Positions 46,301 to 53,710 of a stretch of 64,000 bases of DNA are shown piece by piece; positions within the stretch are counted from its first letter, which is position 1; every line of letters starts with the position of its first letter. Made by a program: the position numbers and the translations under genes. The notes beneath the pieces were generated by a model. It saw only the letters and a program-made list of their open reading frames with translations. It did not search any database and was not told the origin of the DNA. Source of the DNA: Aldrovandia affinis. Its lineage: Eukaryota > Chordata > Actinopteri > Notacanthiformes > Halosauridae. The stretch covers positions 124,001 to 188,000 of the forward strand of contig JAINUG010000306.1 in the NCBI GenBank assembly GCA_029706075.1. The letters run 5' to 3'.

Positions 46301-49300
46301 TATACACAGCGAAGTCATCTCGGCTTCCCTCCCCCCTCCCTGGGGCGGACAGCCAATCGCTGCCCCACAGTGGCACTCCCGGCCAGAGCCGAAACTGGCG
46401 CAGTCGGTGGAATTTAACCCCGGTCGCAGTGGCCAGCGTCGGACGTTGTAACCACTAGACCACCCTTTCTGTTTATTTTATGATTTAAAAGGATAAGTTC
46501 TGACTCAAAAACAAAGTTTCTGTACTACTAACAGTGAAATAAATAATTGGGGAGACCAAATACAATTTCAACTTATTTTAGAGGGTTTTTTTTTTTAAAC
46601 GTGCAAGGGTGCCAATATTTATGTGTATATGAGTTTTGCAGAATATAGGAGGGCACTTGAAGGGCACCTCGGCCCAAGAGAACTCCGTCCCACCCACTTC
46701 CCTCCACCGGGCATCCCTGGGGAGGGGGGCACCATCGAACCGGAGCCCGGGTAGGTCGCTGGTGCGGACCAAGAAGAGGGCCTTGTTATCAAAGTTGGCC
46801 TGTCCGTTCAGGGTGTACGAGGAGCAGAAGCGGTCAGTTGGCAGCACGGTCATGAGGAATGGGTCGTACAGGAGGTGTCTGGTGCCTTGGACCCCGTTGA
46901 ACAGGTAGAGCACCTGGATGCCCTGGTCGGTGGTGATGAGGGCAGTGTTGGGTGACTGAATGTGGAACTCAGCGGTCTGGCCCGCAGTCATGCGCCTCTC
47001 CTCGTCCTGCCCACCCACTTTCATCACAACCTTGGTCGGCTGAGAAGCCTGGACATAGACACTGTCAAACTTGCTCTGGAAGCTGAGGGGCACCACCACA
47101 AAGCTCTTGCCCCAGCTCCGGACCGGCATCAGCTGCTCATAAACATGGTTGCAGTTAGAAAACCTCCGGGTGCAGGTGTGGCCGGTGGAAACTGCCACGG
47201 GGAGACGGGAGACCACCCGGGAACCGGACATGTCATTGGTGCTCTGCAGCTGCATGCTCTCATATGGTTCGAGTTCCACGCTCATCTGGCGGCCAGGACC
47301 ATACCTCTGCCCCAGGAACCAAACTGGCAGTTGGGGGTAGATGTCCACCATATTGCGCTCCTTGTGGTTGGTGATGGAGATCTCTTTGCAGACTTTCCAG
47401 GCGGACGTTGGTGGGGTGAAGACATAGTACTCCTTCCCCCACTCGGTCACCGACAGGTAGACGACAGAGGTGTCGGCGATGTAGGGCTTGTAGTTGAGGG
47501 AGGCCACCAACACCTCCTGCGTGGCCTCGATCAGGATGGTGTTGAAGGACTTCTGGCTGCCGTCCACGCCGACAGGCATTGGGATGGTCAGCCCCTTTCC
47601 GGCCCCGAGCGTCTGCTCCTGGAAAAAGTTCAGCCGCGGAACGCTCACCTTGACTTTGGTGTTGGCGTGCAGGGCGGAGATATGGATCTGCAGACTCGTG
47701 TCCCACTTCTTCTGGTAGTTCTGCATGAAGACTGTGACAAACTCCTTCCCAGAAGACCCGGCAAGGCACAGCCCTGAAATAACTCACAGAAGCTTGAATG
47801 AATGCCCGCTTGATCCCATTCAGGAGCAGATTGGTTTTGTGCTCTGGTACAAGAGGGGGAACGTTTAAAAGGCTTAAGGCAGAACAAAACCCATTTAAAT
47901 CAGGCTTAATACTGCAATAGAATATAAAAAAGGTATTGAGACTGCTGTTACACCATATAAAGGCTCTTACCTTGAGATAATTGATCTCTAGGTGTTGACA
48001 TGCAGCTCAGACACTCCCTCTACATAGCTGTTTTGCAACATAAATATTGTGGCATGCACGTACATGGTACCTGCATTTAGGACCACACATGCCCACTTTG
48101 ATTTGATTTTCAGGGTTTCACATTTGCCTTTTTTTGCTTTGAATAATTTTCTTAGGTGCCAGTCAACACTGGACAGATGGAGCTGATTGGACACCTCACT
48201 CAAATTGTACCAGTATGTATTTAAAAAAATACTCTTCCTGAGTGAGTGAGTAGGGGGTGAGTGAGTGAATGATGAGTGAGTAAGTGAGCGAGTTAGTGGC
48301 TGGATGGATTTATGAGTGGGTTAGTGGGTGGATGGGTGAGTGAATGAGTCAGTGGGTGGATGGGTGGGTGAGTGAGTGGGTGGATGGATGGGTGAGTGAA
48401 TGGTTGAGTGAGTGAGTCAGTGTGTGGGTGAGTGGATGGGTCCAGCTGTATACATGGATTGTGTGCAAAACAAGCAACAAAAGAAAACATGTCTCTCTGG
48501 ATAAAAATGTAAATCCAGCTTCAAAGGTCATACAGGGGTCACAGCAGGGGAAAAAGTGCTAAATCGCACTATGAGACATTATTCAAAATTTGGTACAATC
48601 ATAAATACATCATTAAATCTCCAGCACTCATAAAACAATCCCGCTACCCTCAAATTCAATCGGACAGCACAACGGGAGTCCAATCAATATCCTTGATTCT
48701 TTGTTGCAGTGGAGTGAATAGTACTGTACTTCCACATTAGTTCCCACAAAGAGCTTTTCGATTACATCTGTTCTCCACTTCAGATGAAGCATAATGGCCT
48801 TGAGTCCATGGCAGTTCAATATAAACAACAGTCAAGGTCGTGGACCAAGACAAATCTACATTTTAATGCCTCTGGAGTATACTCCTGCAGTAGGGCCATG
48901 CCCCACTTGAAATCTTCTCTCATTTTCCACCACAAACTAAAACCCCACCTTTTTAATACTGTATCTTAGCCTATAAGTAGCCATTTCCTCAATTCCTAGC
49001 TGAAATTCCCTGAAATATCCTCAAACTGAGCTGAAATGCCTAAAACGACTGATCACTATATCTATCCTCAAACTCCCCTTGCTCCCGTTATGAACTTAAT
49101 GAACGTAACAAAATATGATATGTTACGTAATGATGCATACATTCAGGGGTGCATTTGATGTTTCTGAATCGTTGCTTCTTGTTGCCGAACCCTTTTGCAT
49201 GCATTTTTGTAACTCGCTCTGGATAAGAGTGTCTGCTAAATACCTAAATGTAAACTTCCAAGTCCCATAATACACTACTTCAGGTAAGGACAACAAGTTC

Positions 49301-51362
49301 ACAAGCACATTCGACAGCTTGATAAACAGCCACAAAGGAAGCAGTCAGCCTTGCGCATACTACTTCACAGTTCAGGTATACAGCCAGGGGGTTCAACAAA
49401 TCCAACTGCAACGGGTGTCACCAAATTCAATATTCCATTCAATCCCCCCGCAGAGCGCTTAAACATTATCCCAACCTCTTTAGGGCTACTTACAATTTAC
49501 AATTTAAATATTTGGCAGATGCTTTTATTCAAAGAGACTTATAAGAGTGCATTAATATGATTAGAGAGCATCACTAGAGCTGGAGGTATTGAATAGTAAG
49601 TTACAGACTAATCATTGACATTGTTGACATTTACATTGCTGATGGCTACTTTTGAGAGGGAAGTCTTGAAGTCTGCAATACAATGGAATAGCCAATCATG
49701 GATGTTTTCCCTTCCAACTCAAGGTGCTAAAAATGCTGTATGGAAGAGGACAGAAATATTATCAAATCAATGTTCACTTTAGACACCAGTGGCAGAGCGA
49801 CCTCCATTTCCAGTAGCATCCAAGACAATGGTCTGTGGTGCTGCACCTCACACAAGCACAACTTTGGTCCTTTGTGAGATTGAAATTGTATTACTAAATA
49901 TAATTAATAATTTGTGAATTCGGATTAAATTCAGAGTTGCTTTCTCAGAGTTCTGTTCCTTCAAAACTGTAAACATACAGGAATGGGAATGGACTTCACA
50001 CAGATGTGAAGAATATCACAATTTTCAACAAGATTGAACTTTTTCCATTAGAATTTGACCAGTCCATTGATATTTCTAAGAAAGGATACTTAAATGATCC
50101 TAACAAGAGCTGTAAACTGAACAGCAATGTACAATGTCTTGAAAATGCCCTTAAATCATTTCATTTATTCTAGGACACATTGGTCTAATTGAAATGGACC
50201 ACTGAACACCATATATATTTTATATACTGTTGGCTCAATAAAATTTCAAATCATTTTTTATTTTTTGTTCATTTTTCAAGCTATTACTGATTGGCTAATA
50301 TTAAATATTTTTGATGGAGTATATTCAAATTTAATGAGGTGGAAATTAAATATTGTCACTCTCCTCTGATCTGCAATAATGCATTGGATAATGAATTTGT
50401 GGCCAAAATGAGTTTATTAATTTCCTCTGCATGTTTTCAGGGCATAATATCTCTAAATGCATAAAACTACACTTACGACTGACTTCAATATTGACCTGGA
50501 ACAGGCGATTAACCAAACAAGTTTAGGCAGCCATGACAATGCGGACATTAATACAATTTAAAATGCATGCATTGAATACCCAGAGAATTAAGATTATATG
50601 GAACGTTATGCTGTAAAGAAAGGGTTTCAAAATAATAATTAAAATCCTGAAATAGGGGTTTTCCCTGCTGGCTTTAATAAGATGACTTGTTTTTTTATCA
50701 CAATCATCTTAGTTTTCTCCAATCATCTTAATTTACTAGATCACAGACATATTATGACACAGGCTTATTTCCAACTGGACTAACCATGTCCAGCACCAAG
50801 TTTACATTGCAGAGATTGCCTTCTGTAAGTTTACTACAAATAGTTTGTTGCTATCAATCAATAAGGATTTACAGCTGAACCCAGTACTGCCACAAAAGAA
50901 GTTCACATTTCACTTACCGCACAACAGTAGAGCCATAAAACAAGGCAGTAACAGTTTGGTCCCCATGGCTGAAACACATCGACACCATATTAACATTTCT
51001 GTTGATCATCACTCAGTACAAACAGCAAGAGACAGACAATTTAAGGACAATTATCACCTTGTCAGCATAAATCTGAATACCGTGACACTTCCATAACACA
51101 AAGTCACACATATCTATGCAAACAAAGATATTGTTTAATGTTTTACACATCATAACAAAAATTGCAATTCTAAAAAATGAAAAAAAATGAAAATGCATAA
51201 ATAATGAAACATTATAAAATAGTCAGGCGTTAACTTTTTTATTACTGAATTTAAATCAATGGTTGAGAGGCGTATAATAAAACAATGTGGCAGCGAGAAT
51301 GAAAACTTACTTGAGGAGAACCCACTGGCATGAGGAGACCTCTTGGGTGCCATACTTAAATA
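28088..51362 (-). CDS. FCGBP-like gene B (IgGFc-binding protein-like), damaged or pseudogene
   Basis: Exons in order: 50968 (signal peptide), 47773 (IgGFc-binding domain), 45509 (TIL), 42802 (VWC-vWD), 40485 (TIL), 39697 (VWC), 37729 (vWD first half), 32863 (vWD second half + C8), 31875 (TIL fused to vWD), 30101 (TIL), 29714 and 28373 (last D domain). Such proteins are secreted mucus components whose D domains hold disulphide-linked polymers. Junction phases agree where exons are contiguous (TIL exons enter in phase 1 and leave in phase 0; vWD halves join in phase 0). Damage: stop TAA at 39679, one-base frameshifts in the 32863 and 28373 exons, vWD2+C8 exons not seen after 42464 and 31457, and a Tc1-type end at the 3' border of the IgGFc exon. 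I judge it a decaying paralogue of gene A, with assembly error as the alternative. Confidence 0.8.
28405..28773 (-). mobile_element. tRNA-derived SINE with GATG repeat tail (RTE/Rex3-type tail)
   Basis: The minus-strand head is GGCACGGTGGTGCAGTGGAT with a perfect B-box GGTTCGAATCC. The body is the common fish repeat with 'TTTCCTCCCACAGTCCAAAG', and the tail is (GATG)n. It is flanked by an exact duplication AAGTGGGGAACC (28393-28404, 28774-28785). It sits in the intron just before the acceptor of the last gene B exon. Confidence 0.88.
28805..28944 (-). mobile_element. tRNA-headed SINE with L2-type tail
   Basis: The minus strand 28940-28868 folds as a tRNA: D arm GCTC..GAGC, anticodon arm GGCG-TTGGTAA-CGCC, and perfect T arm GTGGG-TTCGATT-CCCAC. 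It runs on into '..ttggataaaagtgtctgct' read at 28830-28805, the L2-type tail, so it is a SINE and not a tRNA gene. Confidence 0.75.
29334..29714 (-). CDS. Gene B exon: VWC-like part and degenerate vWD first half
   Basis: Acceptor TTGGTGCCAG; donor [32 protein letters not shown] and [20 protein letters not shown] lead into [20 protein letters not shown] and [20 protein letters not shown]. The GDPHY motif is lost while F-DG remains. The gene A exon 63509-63138 has the same altered layout, so this is an ancient feature of the last D domain, not damage. Confidence 0.87.
29902..30101 (-). CDS. Gene B exon: TIL domain
   Basis: Acceptor CCCCCCGCAG; donor ATGAAG|GTGGAC (weak). It encodes (A)[40 protein letters not shown] and [11 protein letters not shown]. 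Homologous to the gene A exon at 63818-64000 (CGCVHRGRYIK). Phase 1 in, 0 out. Confidence 0.88.
30258..30450 (-). mobile_element. 5'-truncated SINE of the poly(A)-tailed family
   Basis: A T run at 30258-30274 on the plus strand is the tail. Then come 'ttttactcccaatttagtat' and 'gagaactcgctaccataggc', matching the 3' halves of the SINEs at 38309 and 46095. Confidence 0.65.
30840..31438 (+). mobile_element. L2-type LINE 3' fragment
   Basis: Plus-strand codons include [20 protein letters not shown] and [15 protein letters not shown] (with shifts), the C-terminus of L2 reverse transcriptase. Then comes a long 3' part and the stem-loop tail 'ggataagagcgtctgctaaa'. 5'-truncated. It is antisense to gene B and ends about 18 bases from the donor at 31457. 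Confidence 0.8.
31457..31875 (-). CDS. Gene B exon: TIL domain fused to the first half of a vWD domain
   Basis: Acceptor ATCTTCCAG; donor ATACTG|GTGAGC. (P)[20 protein letters not shown], then [20 protein letters not shown] and, without the usual VWC link, [40 protein letters not shown] and [19 protein letters not shown]. Elsewhere in this gene the two parts are in separate exons. Phase 1 in, phase 0 out. A second-half vWD+C8 exon should follow, but the intron holds an L2 tail starting about 20 bases after the donor. Confidence 0.87.
32297..32863 (-). CDS. Gene B exon: second half of vWD plus C8 domain (one-base frameshift)
   Basis: The acceptor ends TTTGAG and the donor is [29 protein letters not shown] to [12 protein letters not shown] is in one frame. 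From CGN onward the protein continues in the next frame: [37 protein letters not shown], then C8 residues ([46 protein letters not shown]). A CGLC motif is expected at the switch but the DNA is one base short. Phase 0 in, phase 1 out. Confidence 0.85.
33290..34869 (+). mobile_element. Nearly complete Tc1-like transposon
   Basis: 1580 bases with TA outside both ends. The outer ends are CACCCATCGCCAAAAGTTTT and the complement of AAAACTTTTGGCCACGGCTG. The similarity extends inward about 75 bases (TTTTCACAAAGT, GCTGC-TCAGT), with an unalike patch, so the inverted repeats are long. It contains a nearly full transposase and 'caataaa' after it. It sits in the intron between the gene B exons 37401 and 32863, antisense to the gene. 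Confidence 0.92.
33687..34691 (+). CDS. Tc1-like transposase, 334 codons open
   Basis: Cut-and-paste transposase. The N-terminal helix-turn-helix reads [20 protein letters not shown], followed by a GRPRKSS hook, a second HTH with [20 protein letters not shown], and the DDE core: D144 (IFSDES), D237 (FQHDGAPCH) and E273 ([12 protein letters not shown]), with 35 residues between the last two. It ends KKKGQHCKY and TGA. The open frame starts at a GTG. The expected start [11 protein letters not shown] is at 33665 in another frame, so a short indel near 33695-33705 separates the first dozen residues from the rest. Everything else is intact, suggesting recent insertion. Confidence 0.92.
   Translation: MQSLCIIALHKKGFTGKDIAASKIASKSTIYPIIKNFKERGSIVVKKASGRPRKSSKRQDRLLKLIQLRDWGTTSAELAQEWQQAGESASARTVRRRLLEDGLVSRRAAKKPLLSRKNIRDRLIFCKRYRDWTAEDWGKVIFSDESPFRLFGASGKRLVRRRRKGERYHQSCVMPTVKHPETIHVWGCFSAKGVGSLTILPKNTAMNKEWYQNILREQLLPTIQEQFADEQCLFQHDGAPCHKAKVITKWLGEQNIKMLGPWPGNSPDLNPIENLWSILKWRVDKQKPTNSDKLQALIMQEWAAISPDVAQKLIDSMPGRIAEVLKKKGQHCKY
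34871..35525. other. Gene B intron, no feature recognised
   Basis: Unassigned AT-rich sequence right of the Tc1-like element. Confidence 0.35.
35530..37165. repeat. Diverged tandem repeat split by Rex3
   Basis: Units resembling 'ttccagcaattaggtaattt' plus 'atgaaagtattacttgctta' occur at about 35560, 35680, 37025 and 37110, roughly 85-100 bases apart once the Rex3 insert is removed. Confidence 0.6.
35740..36981 (-). mobile_element. Rex3 (RTE clade) LINE copy, internally deleted and 3'-truncated
   Basis: The element is flanked by an exact 13-bp duplication TTCATGAATAATT (35727-35739, 36982-36994). The plus strand at 36279-36299 carries the Rex3 diagnostic primer motif ending AAAGGGCAGCCCTG. 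On the minus strand an endonuclease start ([20 protein letters not shown]) runs to about 36390. It then jumps to late RT ([60 protein letters not shown]). The end is inside RSRIQAAE, well short of the normal GATG-repeat tail. FGGLRIG is duplicated in tandem. Several frame breaks; inactive. Confidence 0.9.
37401..37729 (-). CDS. Gene B exon: first half of a vWD domain
   Basis: Acceptor TCTTTGCCAG; donor GTCATG|GTGAAA. (D)[20 protein letters not shown] precedes [20 protein letters not shown] and [20 protein letters not shown], then [20 protein letters not shown]. The vWD signature and cysteines are intact. Phase 1 in, phase 0 out, matching both neighbours (39697 and 32863). Confidence 0.9.
37856..39019 (-). 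mobile_element. hAT element with BED zinc finger, containing a SINE
   Basis: Ends TAGGGGTGGGTGATATGAGC and GCGCCCACTCCTA with an exact 8-bp duplication CCCCTTTG (37848-37855, 39020-39027). The minus-strand frame at about 38283-38030 encodes a BED finger: [10 protein letters not shown], then [25 protein letters not shown] (C-x2-C ... H-x4-H). The transposase core is deleted. It is inserted into another repeat whose terminus 'cagtgggtattaaaaagtat' starts at 37826. Confidence 0.87.
38309..38576 (-). mobile_element. SINE inserted in the hAT element
   Basis: Flanked by an exact 15-bp duplication GCCCCCTTTCTTTTT (38294-38308, 38577-38591). The A tail appears as T on the plus strand at the left. 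It has the body word 'ctccctggggcggacagcca' shared with the other SINEs. Confidence 0.85.
39268..39470 (-). mobile_element. V-SINE-like SINE
   Basis: The minus strand has 'GTGTAGTGGTTAAGGAACTG' (A-box region), a degenerate B-box, and the tail side near 39268-39300. Orientation is the same as the host gene. Confidence 0.65.
39556..39697 (-). CDS. Gene B exon: VWC-like piece with an in-frame stop
   Basis: Acceptor GTTCCACAG, then PGEVVY, TAA (39679-39677), [20 protein letters not shown] and [20 protein letters not shown]. The expected sequence is continuous across the stop (a GEVVY-x-NEC pattern is normal), so the TAA is a nonsense change inside a real exon. The most likely donor is GCAG|GCAAGA, a GC-AG type site. 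It gives phase 1 and joins correctly to the DPCKDTRC exon at 37729. Confidence 0.75.
39800..39935 (-). repeat. Interspersed repeat, second copy of 20330-20455
   Basis: The reverse complement carries the same ordered words as the plus strand at 20330-20455, about 85% alike by eye. It lies in the intron between the TIL and VWC exons. Confidence 0.7.
40286..40485 (-). CDS. Gene B exon: TIL domain
   Basis: Acceptor CTCTGCTCCAG; donor TACAAG|GTTGAG. It encodes (A)[38 protein letters not shown] and [11 protein letters not shown]. Enters phase 1, leaves phase 0. The preceding exon (42802-42464) leaves in phase 0, so direct joining would break the frame. Confidence 0.87.
41096..41706. mobile_element. 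Non-autonomous DNA transposon with inverted termini
   Basis: Left 'tacgtttacacagtctcata' with AAAGTGACCC, and right the complement of 'ttttaaaatgagatgtaaac' with GGGTCACTTT. It contains a short frame [20 protein letters not shown] without recognised domains. Class uncertain; a Harbinger-type MITE is possible. Confidence 0.55.
42464..42802 (-). CDS. Gene B exon: VWC remnant and first half of a vWD domain
   Basis: Acceptor TTGGCTTGGCAG; donor ATTCTG|GTGAGT. It starts [20 protein letters not shown], then [20 protein letters not shown] (the vWD signature GDPHY-x-FDG), TYTLAKGC and [12 protein letters not shown]. Phase 0 in and out. The matching second half (VNG..CGLCGN) and the C8 domain should follow but are not seen before the next TIL exon at 40485. 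Confidence 0.88.
42823..44290 (-). mobile_element. 5'-truncated LINE (L2/Rex1-type non-LTR) next to a splice acceptor
   Basis: The minus strand reads through a reverse transcriptase. The 3' UTR follows and the end 'GGGATTAATAAAGGCTATTC' has a short ATTCT repeat tail. The 5' end is at about 44290, with [20 protein letters not shown] and [10 protein letters not shown] in shifted frames. The 3' end lies about 20 bases upstream of the acceptor of the 42802 exon. Confidence 0.85.
43201..44103 (-). CDS. LINE reverse transcriptase, C-terminal 300 residues
   Basis: Open for 300 codons. Motifs in order: [16 protein letters not shown] (fingers/palm), [20 protein letters not shown] (RT motif with PQG), [14 protein letters not shown] (catalytic -SDD- in the YxDD position), [14 protein letters not shown], and [20 protein letters not shown]. 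The thumb and C-terminal domain follow, ending with a stop near 43201. The N-terminal endonuclease and early RT motifs are absent through 5' truncation and frameshifts upstream of 44103. Clade assignment (Jockey superfamily, L2/Rex1-like) is from memory of similar fish proteins. Confidence 0.88.
   Translation of the reverse strand: MQVDQDLVAWITDYLTGRPQYVRLQGSLSEVVMSNTGAPQGTVLSPFLFTLYTTDFSHNSGACHLQKFSDDSTIVGCISEDDEEEYRGVVRSFVSWAEENHLQLNTGKTKELVVDFRRSKKPPRGPPTPITIKGEEVEMASSYKFLGVHLNKRLDWTDNTEALYKKGQSRLYFLRRLRSFDVCSILLRMFYQSVVASALFFAVACWGSSAKAGEADKLNKLVRKASSVVGQKLDSLEAVVERRMRDKLLTILNNPSHPLYDELRQMESTFSHRLIQFTCRTERFKRSFLPAAIKQYNNEH
45075..45225 (+). mobile_element. V-SINE-like SINE fragment
   Basis: 'gttgcaggttcaattcccag' (B-box), 'cttgagcaaggtactgaacc' and tail 'gtgtctgctaaatggctgta' with TGTAATG repeats. 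It ends about 20 bases from the TIL exon donor. Confidence 0.75.
45244..45509 (-). CDS. Gene B exon: TIL domain plus VWC-like tail
   Basis: Acceptor CCGTTCCTCAG; donor GACTG|GTAGAA. It encodes (D)[20 protein letters not shown]..., a trypsin-inhibitor-like cysteine-rich domain ending [20 protein letters not shown] and [12 protein letters not shown], the standard link into the next vWD domain. Enters in phase 1 and leaves in phase 0. Confidence 0.88.
45606..45690. repeat. TTAAAAA heptamer minisatellite
   Basis: About 11 near-perfect copies of a 7-base unit (ttaaaaa). It lies just upstream of the TIL exon acceptor on the gene strand. Confidence 0.92.
45960..46658 (+). mobile_element. Tc1-like 3' end, split by a SINE, abutting the IgGFc exon
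   Basis: The right end 'gcaagggtgccaatatttat' ... 'ggagggcactt' is a Tc1-type terminal repeat. The inner part 'tagggtgtcaataattctgt' and 'actaacagtgaaataaataa' is typical of the 3' region of such elements. The left boundary is unclear. It touches the last codons of the IgGFc exon. Confidence 0.6.
46095..46468 (-). mobile_element. Full-length tRNA-derived SINE, poly(A)-tailed
   Basis: The minus-strand head is GGGTGGTCTAGTGGTTACAA (A-box) with a B-box-like GGGTTAAATTCC. The body has 'GGCTGTCCGCCCCAGGGAGG' and the 3' part 'TAATTGGCTGCTAAATTGGG' before an A run. It is inserted into the Tc1-like element. Confidence 0.75.
46659..47773 (-). CDS. Gene B exon: IgGFc-binding domain
   Basis: One open exon of about 370 codons after acceptor [28 protein letters not shown] opens the N-terminal IgGFc_binding domain. 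Later landmarks are [59 protein letters not shown] and [17 protein letters not shown], all characteristic of FCGBP N-termini. The last readable residues are [12 protein letters not shown]. The usual final 30 or so residues of the domain are missing. The DNA continues as AGTGCCCTCC..ATATTGGCACCCTT, a Tc1-type terminus. No donor in the phase required by the next exon was found. Confidence 0.88.
48238..48440. repeat. GTGA/GTGG/ATGG tetranucleotide repeat
   Basis: Imperfect four-base units over about 200 bases (gagtgagtgagt, ggtggatgggtg). Confidence 0.9.
49195..49255 (+). repeat. L2/V-SINE 3' tail
   Basis: 'tgtaactcgctctggataag' and 'agtgtctgctaaatacctaa', the conserved tail stem-loop. Confidence 0.65.
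49488..49700 (-). repeat. L2/SINE-type tail fragment
   Basis: 'tttggcagatgcttttattc' with 'aaagagacttataagagtgc' then 'gattagagagcatcactaga', parallel to 27335-27610. Confidence 0.6.
50918..50968 (-). CDS. Gene B exon: start codon and signal peptide
   Basis: The acceptor is GTGTTTCAG, then CC and ATG at 50966-50964 in good context (GCCATGG). It encodes [17 protein letters not shown] with the last codon split (phase 1), then donor GTAAGT. Joined to 47773 the mature start reads [16 protein letters not shown], so the hydrophobic core [12 protein letters not shown] is a clear signal peptide directly before the IgGFc domain. Confidence 0.85.
51311..51362 (-). promoter_or_regulatory. TATA-like box and 5' non-coding exon candidate of gene B
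   Basis: TATTTAAG at 51362-51355 lies about 25-30 bases upstream of the expected start of transcription. A consensus donor (CTCAA|GTAAGT) follows, with the exon ending at 51311. The next exon (50968) begins with an acceptor two bases before the start codon, so a short leader exon is needed, and this fits. The window from TATA to donor is only about 45 bases. Confidence 0.4.
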
Positions 51363-51399
51363 CACCTCAGCTCCTGCCCTGATACCCAATCAGAGCTCA

Positions 51400-53455
51400 C
51401 ACACCAGTGTCTCCAAAGGTGGGCGTATGACCAAAACTTTTCACACGTTCCATCTCTCACTCACAAAACACACATACACACACACACTCACACACACACA
51501 TATATTGGTTGCACATATTGGTGAATCGATAAAGGCACAACTGGTGCAATAGCATCATTTCTATTTGATGTTGAAATTGAAAAGAGTGTAAAATCAGTAG
51601 ATTAGATATGTCCATGAAGAGCAAACAAATGACCAGCACTTGTCAAATATGAATGACAAATAAGCCATGTCAAATAAATTTCATATTCAATGTGTAATTA
51701 AGAACTCACGAGTTTATAAGTCTGTGACTCATTCATTAGCCTCCATTTTGAGTTTTACCCAATTAGGGATGGTATTTTATTTTTTTGCTCGAGGCTAAAC
51801 ATTATATAACCTCAGATACTGGATAAATATCCTGACATATTTAATACCATATTGCCGTGGTTATATACTTTGTGGCCTACTTACTCCAAATGTGTATATG
51901 GGTGAAAATTAGAAAATGAATCATAAGAAGCTAATGTCACAAAGAGGACAATCAAACACAGAGTGTTCTCATAATAGCCTGTGCTCCCCAAAATAGTTGC
52001 GGAATTGCTGTCAATTAGTACTTAAAAGGGTTGCACCTGAATCTAATCTTATTCAAAGACCCATCGTCAATCATTATTGAAGAAGACATTTTGGCCATTG
52101 AACAATCTTCAGTCTAGTGATAAATAGAAAAAAAACATACTGTAATAGCCATAATATTGCTCTACAATACATAACACTCCAGTTGTCATGTCCCATTTAG
52201 TTGTCATGAAATGCTGTAACTACTGCTACTGCTGCTACTACTACTGTATCTAAATGGGACACAATACACAAATATGCACCAGCCCAAAGGCATTCAGATT
52301 TATATGGACAGTTGGACATATTTGGTTCAGTCCTTGCTCATATTTCAGTACATGTCCCTATGTTTGTTTTTTTCAGCCTCTAGACTATCCTTATAACAAC
52401 TGCAAGATAAACACCCCACAGCAAGGACCACTTGCAAAGAGCACAAGGTGTAACCAAACAGAGCTTTATCCATTTGCCGCAGGGCTTGGCAAGGACGAGA
52501 TAAGAACCAGAGCACAGGTAATACTGAACAAACAGCAGGGATTAGCACAGGTGGCTACAGAAGCCGTTATTGTCACTTCATTTATTCACGACGTGGTTTC
52601 CACATGACAGTCCCTGATACTGCGGGTGTGGCCCGATGAAAAGCGTTTTCCCAGAGGAAGCCATTGTGAGACTATGCTTCCACGCCACAACAGTGCATAT
52701 GAAACAACTACTACTTTCCCTGCCCTAAAATTCAACAGCGACAAACACGTTTCTGGGGACATGGCGTTTGGATTCTTTATGCTCGGTCACTTTAGGAATT
52801 TTTGGGAGCCGAGATGGTTATTTAACATAGTTCTCTTTCAAAAATGCCATCTCTATCCCAGGAGTAGTGTATGTCTCCATACGATTATTTAGATGGGAAG
52901 AAGACATCTTTAAGGATGTTAGCGCAAAAGATTAGTTTTTCCCCAGAACAGCCTCAGATACCTTTTAAACTGCAAACTCCCCAGCAAACCATAAATGTAT
53001 ATATCATATCATATGCATGCCATAAACATAGGCAAATCAGAGATTAATCTCATATGGGCCAAATATTTGAAGATATTTTGCATAGAACCAATCAGTCTAC
53101 ACACCTCCCCATTGGTGAGGCCCGGACATTTACAGATGCCAAAAGGTGAGAAGACTTGAGAATTTAAGTGATATAGATTGGGTAAAACTTCTAGATTGCA
53201 AAACTATGAATGAAAATTTGAATAAACTAAAAGGGTTTATTGTCAACGCAGTGTAAATTCATCCCAAAATTAAGGAAAAAATAAGATGGAAAAGCAGTCT
53301 CCACAGTGGATGAATTATATATTTATGGGAGACTGAGAAAAAGAAGAGGACAGAGTATATAAAAAAGACAATTTGGAGAGAAACAAGGTCGATTATTGTA
53401 ATATGCGGGCTAAAAAGGAAAAAGGGCAACTCAAAGGCTGTGGGAAACAAAAGAC
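51400..53455. other. Intergenic region between genes A and B, no gene seen
   Basis: Upstream of the gene B promoter. There is a short CA tract at 51468-51500. No exon or element end was recognised. Confidence 0.4.
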
Positions 53456-53710
53456 AGGAGTATTTTATTGATTTAGAAAAATGAATGTGTACAATTTGAA
53501 AAAGATTGTGAATTGTAGTTGATCAAAGTAGCATCTAAGCAGTGTGCTGTAGCAGTGAAAAAGGCCAACAGGATGCTGGGATATATAGCAAAAAGCAGTG
53601 GCGGGCCGTGCATTTCACACCTAGGCCTTCAGTAGTGCTCCGTCTGAATCAATCCACCCCTCAATAACTATTTTATGGCTATAAAAGCTATCTTATTGTT
53701 ATGTTTTGAG

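Larger units (their letters stand above)
47880..50910. other. Gene B intron between signal peptide and IgGFc exons
   Basis: No exon was recognised. It contains a GTGA/GGAT tetranucleotide tract (48238-48440) and two L2-type tails (49195-49255 plus; 49488-49700). The rest is unassigned. Confidence 0.5.

Noticed and set aside
46962-47777. A 271-codon plus-strand open frame
   Set aside because: Exact antisense of the IgGFc-binding exon, a codon-bias shadow.
48293-48531. Frames rich in HPLTHP repeats
   Set aside because: Produced by the GTGA/GGAT tetranucleotide tract.
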